Source: Torreya grandis (Eukaryota > Streptophyta > Pinopsida > Cupressales > Taxaceae). Taken from it: a stretch of DNA of 64,000 nucleotides. Numbering within the stretch: the stretch's first letter is position 1; the number at the start of each line of letters is the position of its first letter. The notes beneath the pieces were generated by a model that saw nothing but the letters and a program-made list of their open reading frames with translations, was not told where the DNA came from and did not search any database. A program made the position numbers and the translations under genes. The stretch lies in NCBI GenBank assembly GCA_037957365.1, contig JARHVA010001740.1:1356001-1420000 (forward strand), given 5' to 3'. Below are positions 59,707 through 64,000 of the stretch, piece after piece.

Positions 59707-60080
59707 ACTAGAGTCATATAATGTGATCCTAGGAGTGAACTGGCTCTCCAAGCACAAAACTAAAGTTGACTATTTATTGAAAAAGGTTGTGTTTGGATGA
59801 TTTGGGAAACCAAACCCAAATTCAAAGGAATCAAAGAGAGTTAAAACTTTAGAAAATCTTAGCCATTCGGTTCAAAAAGGCTTAATGAAAGGGATGTTAA
59901 GAATTCCTAGTTAAAATGAATGAAATTGGTGAAGCTAAGGAACCCACTTTGGAAGACCATATTTTTATATAAGATTTTTAGGATGTTTTTCTAAAAGATT
60001 TGCTAGGGTTGCCTCCCAAAAGGGAATTTTATTTTACTATTTATATCATTCTTGGGTGAAAAACACAATCTAAGGGCCCC
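59707..60080 (+). pseudogene. Protease of element B, C-terminal half, and RT approach
   Basis: Resumes with ESYNVILGVNWLSKHKTKVDY, the conserved end block of gypsy protease, completing the piece broken off at 19931. Stops follow. Confidence 0.82.
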
Positions 60081-62800
60081 TATAGGATGTCAATAATTGA
60101 GCTGATTGAGTTAAAGAGACAACTTCAAGATATGTTGGCCAAAGGATTGACTCAACCAAGTGTTTCACCATTTGGTACACCAGTGGTTTTTGTCAAGAAA
60201 AAGAACAAAACCCTTCATCTGTGCATTGAATACAACATGCTTAACAAATCAATGATCAAGAATATGTATGTTTTACCTCATATTGATGATATTTTTGATC
60301 AAATACATGGCACTACAGTCTTTTCAAAGATTGATCTTTGTGTTAGGTATAATTAGTTGATATTTTGAGAGGAAGATATTCCAAAAAAAGGTTTTAGGAC
60401 TCGTTATGGGTATTATGAGTTCATAGTACTTCCTTTTAGATTGGCAAATGCACCAACAATATTCATGAATCTCCTGAATAATGTGTTCAAATTCTATCTG
60501 GATCAGTTTGTGTTAGTATTTTTTGATGATATTCTCATCCATTAACAAAAGTGAAGAAGAGCATGTCAAGCACTTGCATTTAGTATTGTAATGGTTGCAA
60601 AAGCACAACATTTATGGAAAGTTGTCCAAGTGTGATCTCTTTCAAAGAAGAGTATAATACTTAGGGCACATTATCTCAATAAAAGGAATTTTAATGGATC
60701 CAACTAAGACTAGAGCCATTAGGGATTGGTCAACACCCAAAAATGTGGATGAGGTGCATATTTTTATGGGTTTAGTAGGGCACTATAGGAATTTTGTACC
60801 AAATTTCTCTATGATAGCCAATCTTATTACCTCTCTTTAGTGTAAAGAGCAATGACTTGTGTGGTTTGACAAATGTGAATAAGCCTTTCAAGATCTGAAA
60901 TAAAGGCTTATTTTAGCACTGGTGTTATGTATTTTAGATATGAATGGCAATTTTGTAGTTATAATAGGTGCATTAGGTGATGGTTTATGAGGATTTATTA
61001 CGCAATATGGTTTAATTGTGGCCTATAAATCTAAGAAACTGAAGCCTTATGAGGTAAATTATGCTACTCATGTCCTCATACTTGTTGTCATAGTTCATGC
61101 TTTTCAAGTTCAAAGGTTTTATTTGTTGGGTAAGCCTTTTGAACTTAAGACTAATAACTTAGGTTTTAAATATATATTCACCTAACCTAACCTCAGTGCT
61201 CATCTAAGGTGGTGGTTAGAGTTTCTGTCAAATTATGATTTTGACATTAATTACATTAAGGGTAAAAAAAATAGAGTTATAGACACCCTTAGTCATATAA
61301 GGTACATTGTGGCTTTGGCCACAATAATAAGTATTTTTTGAGATCATGTAGCAAAATTCTCACCTAGAGATAAATTCTATAAGGAAGTTAATAAAGCTTT
61401 GGCTGAAAATCCTCAAGTTTGTAGATACAAAGGTTTTCAATTTGAGAATGATTGGAATTTAAGGTACAATGGCAGAATATATGTACATGATAGAGAAAAA
61501 ATAAGGAATACTATGAGAAAGGAATTACACAATGCTCCATATTCAAGACATCATGGAGTGAGTAATCTTTTAACAAAGTTAAAACCACTGTATTTTTGGA
61601 AAGGAATAAAAAAGGATGTAAATGATTTTGTATTTAGATGCTTGGAGTGTTGGTGAGTCAAGGCTAAACATGTGCATCTAATAGGGTTTTTGTACCCACA
61701 TTACATACCAGAATGGAAATGGCAAGTTATTAGCATGGACTCTATCCAAGGTTTACCTATATTCTGAAACCACCATGACATGATCTCTGTAGTTGTGGAT
61801 AAACTTACCAAGGCAATTCATTTCATTCTTAGTAATTTGACATATGATGCACCAATGATTGTGAAATAAGTTTATAGATTGCATGGGTTTATAAAACATA
61901 TTATTTCATATAGGGAACCTAAGATGACTTCTAGTTTTAGCAAACTCTCGATTCAGATTTGAAAACACAACTGAACTTCAATACAATTTACCATCAAGAA
62001 AAAGATGGGCAAACAAAGAGAATAAATTAGATATTGAAATATCTTTTTGAGGATGTATTATATGGAACATCAATACAAATGGGAAGAATAACTACCATTG
62101 GTTGAGTTTTTTTATAATAACTCATACCAATCAACTTCAAAAATGACTTCTTTTGAGGCATTGTATGGTAGGAGTGTAAAACACCAATCAACTGGGATAA
62201 GTTGGAAGATAGAGTGGTTTTTGAGCCTAATATACTTGTAGAAATATAAGAATAAGTAAAATTAATAAGGCAAAGATTGGTTGAAACTAATGATAGGCAT
62301 AAAATTTATGTTGATCTGAAAAGGACAACAAGGTAGTTCTCAGTTGGAGACAATTTTTTCTATAGGTCAAACCCAAAAAGAATGCAATAAAGTTTAGAAA
62401 ATTAGAAAATTTTTCACCAAGATATGTGGGACCCTTTGAGTTTCTATAAGTAATTAATCATGTAGCGTATAGACTTGCATTGCCACCAACTTTAACCCAA
62501 ATGCATAATGTTTTTCATGTATCATATCTTAAGAAGTATATTACTAATTCTACACATGTTTTGGATTGGAATACATTACAGGTTTAGGATCCAGGGGTGG
62601 TTATAGTAGAACTAATCAAAATAATTGACACTCATAAACTTAACTTACATAATAGAGAAGTATAATAGTGAAAAGTCTAGTGGAAGTAATATTATGAGTA
62701 TAGTGTTATATGGGAAGACTATGAGGATTTCTTGAGGCTGTTTCCTCATTTATTGAAATAATGTTTTTGTTGAACATTAATTATTTTTTTGTTGAACATT
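60081..62800 (+). pseudogene. pol: RT-RNase H-integrase remnant of element B
   Basis: [33 protein letters not shown] (open piece 60087-60356), [23 protein letters not shown], catalytic [10 protein letters not shown] at about 60510-60542, and MGLVGHYRNFVPNFS. RNase H is very broken (KSKKLKPYEVNYATH). Integrase zinc domain: SRHHGVSNLLTKLKPLYFWK then CLEC (open piece 61399-61656), followed by ISVVVDKLTKAIHFI, VEFFYNNSYQSTSKMTSFEA and LYGRSVK. The C-terminus ends near FLRLFPHLL. No clear chromodomain is left. Many stops; the wording is close to Del/Tekay-type elements. Confidence 0.85.
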
Positions 62801-62857
62801 GTTATTTTTATTTTTAGAACTATTTTAAAAATAAGTGTCATCAAGATGATGACCTAT

Positions 62858-62872
62858 TTTAGGGGGGAAGGA
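62858..62872 (+). promoter_or_regulatory. Polypurine tract of element B
   Basis: AGGGGGGAAGGA directly before TGTCACACC. Confidence 0.85.
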
Positions 62873-63795
62873 TGTCACACCTATCCTGATCTAACAAAAC
62901 TTTTTAAGCATTAATAGTGGATTATAAGAATATTTATTTATAGTTTTAATTTTATGTTTGCATTGGATATACATATGTTATATGGGTGATAGTTACATTA
63001 TTTGTTTCGTGATCAATATCTGGATGGATAATTATTGCATATGTTATATTATACCTTATGATCATAATGATTGATTTCATTTACAAATTTTTTGCATTCA
63101 ATAGTTTATTTATGATTATATGCTAATGATTATTATGATTTTAGACTAACTACTCATTCTTTTAACTAAGGTGGTTATAGGACTATTTTACCCTCAAAGG
63201 CAAATAGAGACGAAAAGTATGTGTAAAGAGGGGTGTGTATATACCTACATTAGGGGTTGAGAAACTTCCATTGAACCCATACACACCACATCTAGTTACA
63301 TGAGAAAATAAATATATTGTTTGCATTGGTTGTTTGGTAATAAATGAGTCTTGTTTGTTTTTATTTCATTACATGTCATGATTTGTATATGTAGGTTAAA
63401 TCTCTATTGTGTTGTGTTGATATTTATTGCATTATATTTGGTAAAGACATGAGTATATTCATCTGTCTGGATTGCTTATGTATATCATTAGTTAGACACA
63501 TTATACTTTTTGTGATATAACATTGGAATTTATTTACTGTGTTAGGTTGCTTAATTGATCTCATTTAACTTTGCCATTATAATCTTGATTGTGTTTCTAG
63601 TTATCAAAAGTTAAATGGTGGTTATATTGTTTAGTTGCTTGACTATCTTGATTTGGATATCAATTTCCCATGTTGGTGACAATGCATAAAGATCTAATAG
63701 AGGCAAAATACCCCTACCTGCTTGTCCCCCCTCGCTCCCAAATCAAGTTAATTTAAGTATGACTTAGAAGCTTTAGACATCATGGAATTTTTCCT

Positions 63796-63838
<43 letters not shown>

Positions 63839-64000
63839 TAATTTGAATGGAATAAAAATGAGGTTTTTGTTCAGAAGTTTTGAGATTTCATATTATTATG
63901 TTTCATTCTCAAAAGACAAAAAGAAAAAAGTTAATAAAATTTAAGGTATGTTTTGATATTTGCTATGATTGAAAGTTGACCTCACCATTTTTGATATGAT
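62873..64000 (+). repeat. 3' LTR of element B (runs off the window)
   Basis: Starts TGTCACACCTATCC. The first about 340 bp match the 5' LTR (15254-15534 plus 16577-16640) and the rest is diverged. Confidence 0.8.
63798..63837. repeat. (TG)n microsatellite
   Basis: 40 bp of uninterrupted TG inside the 3' LTR of B. Confidence 0.95.

Larger units (their letters stand above)
15254..64000 (+). mobile_element. Outer decayed Ty3/gypsy element B, interrupted by a 39.8-kb nest (right end beyond window)
   Basis: 5' LTR 15254-18417, primer site 18421-18432, gag to about 19.67 kb, protease split at 19931/59707, then RT, RNase H and IN to about 62.3 kb, polypurine tract and a 3' LTR from 62873 that leaves the window. 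The first about 370 bp of the two LTRs align well once a nested insertion is removed. The long LTR (about 2.1 kb without the insertion) and the pol sequence resemble the Del/Tekay group; this clade call is inference. Many in-frame stops make it the oldest layer here. Confidence 0.88.

Overview
The window looks like a piece of a very large, repeat-dominated plant nuclear genome. I infer a gymnosperm-type genome, but nothing here proves the taxon. It is AT-rich, with no operons or bacterial signals. Almost all of it is LTR retrotransposons at different stages of decay, built around one recognisable host exon. That exon, on the minus strand at 13811-13974, reads as the N-terminus of a plant strumpellin (WASH-complex subunit 5) homologue.

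Layout, left part (1-15253). A young non-autonomous LTR element (312-4229; 5-bp target duplication AGTTA; LTRs about 1.15 kb) is followed by three head-to-tail copies of a 259-bp unit (4373-5149) and about 2 kb of unassigned sequence. Next is a nearly intact Ty3/gypsy chromovirus (7333-12789). Its gag-PR-RT-RNaseH-IN-chromodomain polyprotein lies in one frame, interrupted by only four stop codons. The strumpellin first exon, with a TATA box behind it, follows at 13.8-14.1 kb. If that gene is alive, the chromovirus, the tandem repeat and the young element all lie downstream of its first splice donor, inside or beyond its first intron.

Layout, right part (15254-64000). This is one deep nest of insertions. 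Level 1 (B) is a decayed plus-strand Ty3/gypsy element, probably Del/Tekay-like. Its 5' LTR is at 15254-18417, gag at about 18.5-19.7 kb, and its protease is cut at 19931. The protease resumes at 59707, followed by pol to about 62.8 kb and a 3' LTR from 62873 that runs off the window. Level 2 (C, 19932-59706, minus strand) is the gypsy element that split B's protease (duplication ACCAG/ACTAG). Level 3 (H, 29971-56167) is an unclassified insertion that split C between gag and protease (shared 9-mer AAGGCTATG). Level 4 (D, 36818-54149, minus strand) is a relative of C inserted in H. Level 5 (G, 37755-42129) is a non-autonomous element inside D's 3' LTR. Smaller insertions include a minus-strand solo LTR inside B's 5' LTR, a copia-like solo LTR with duplication GGAAT inside C, and a TRIM-like/LTR composite inside H flanked by TCTAT.

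The most interesting biology is a third open reading frame shared by C and D. In both it lies between integrase and the 3' LTR, in sense orientation, and spans about 3.1 kb. I do not recognise the protein family. The two copies are now broken by stops but still share clear sequence blocks, so the ORF was a functional part of this retrotransposon lineage.

I see no rRNA, tRNA, CRISPR array or organellar insertion that I can support. All retroelement coding regions carry stops, except the long RT-to-chromodomain ORF of the 7.3-12.8 kb element.
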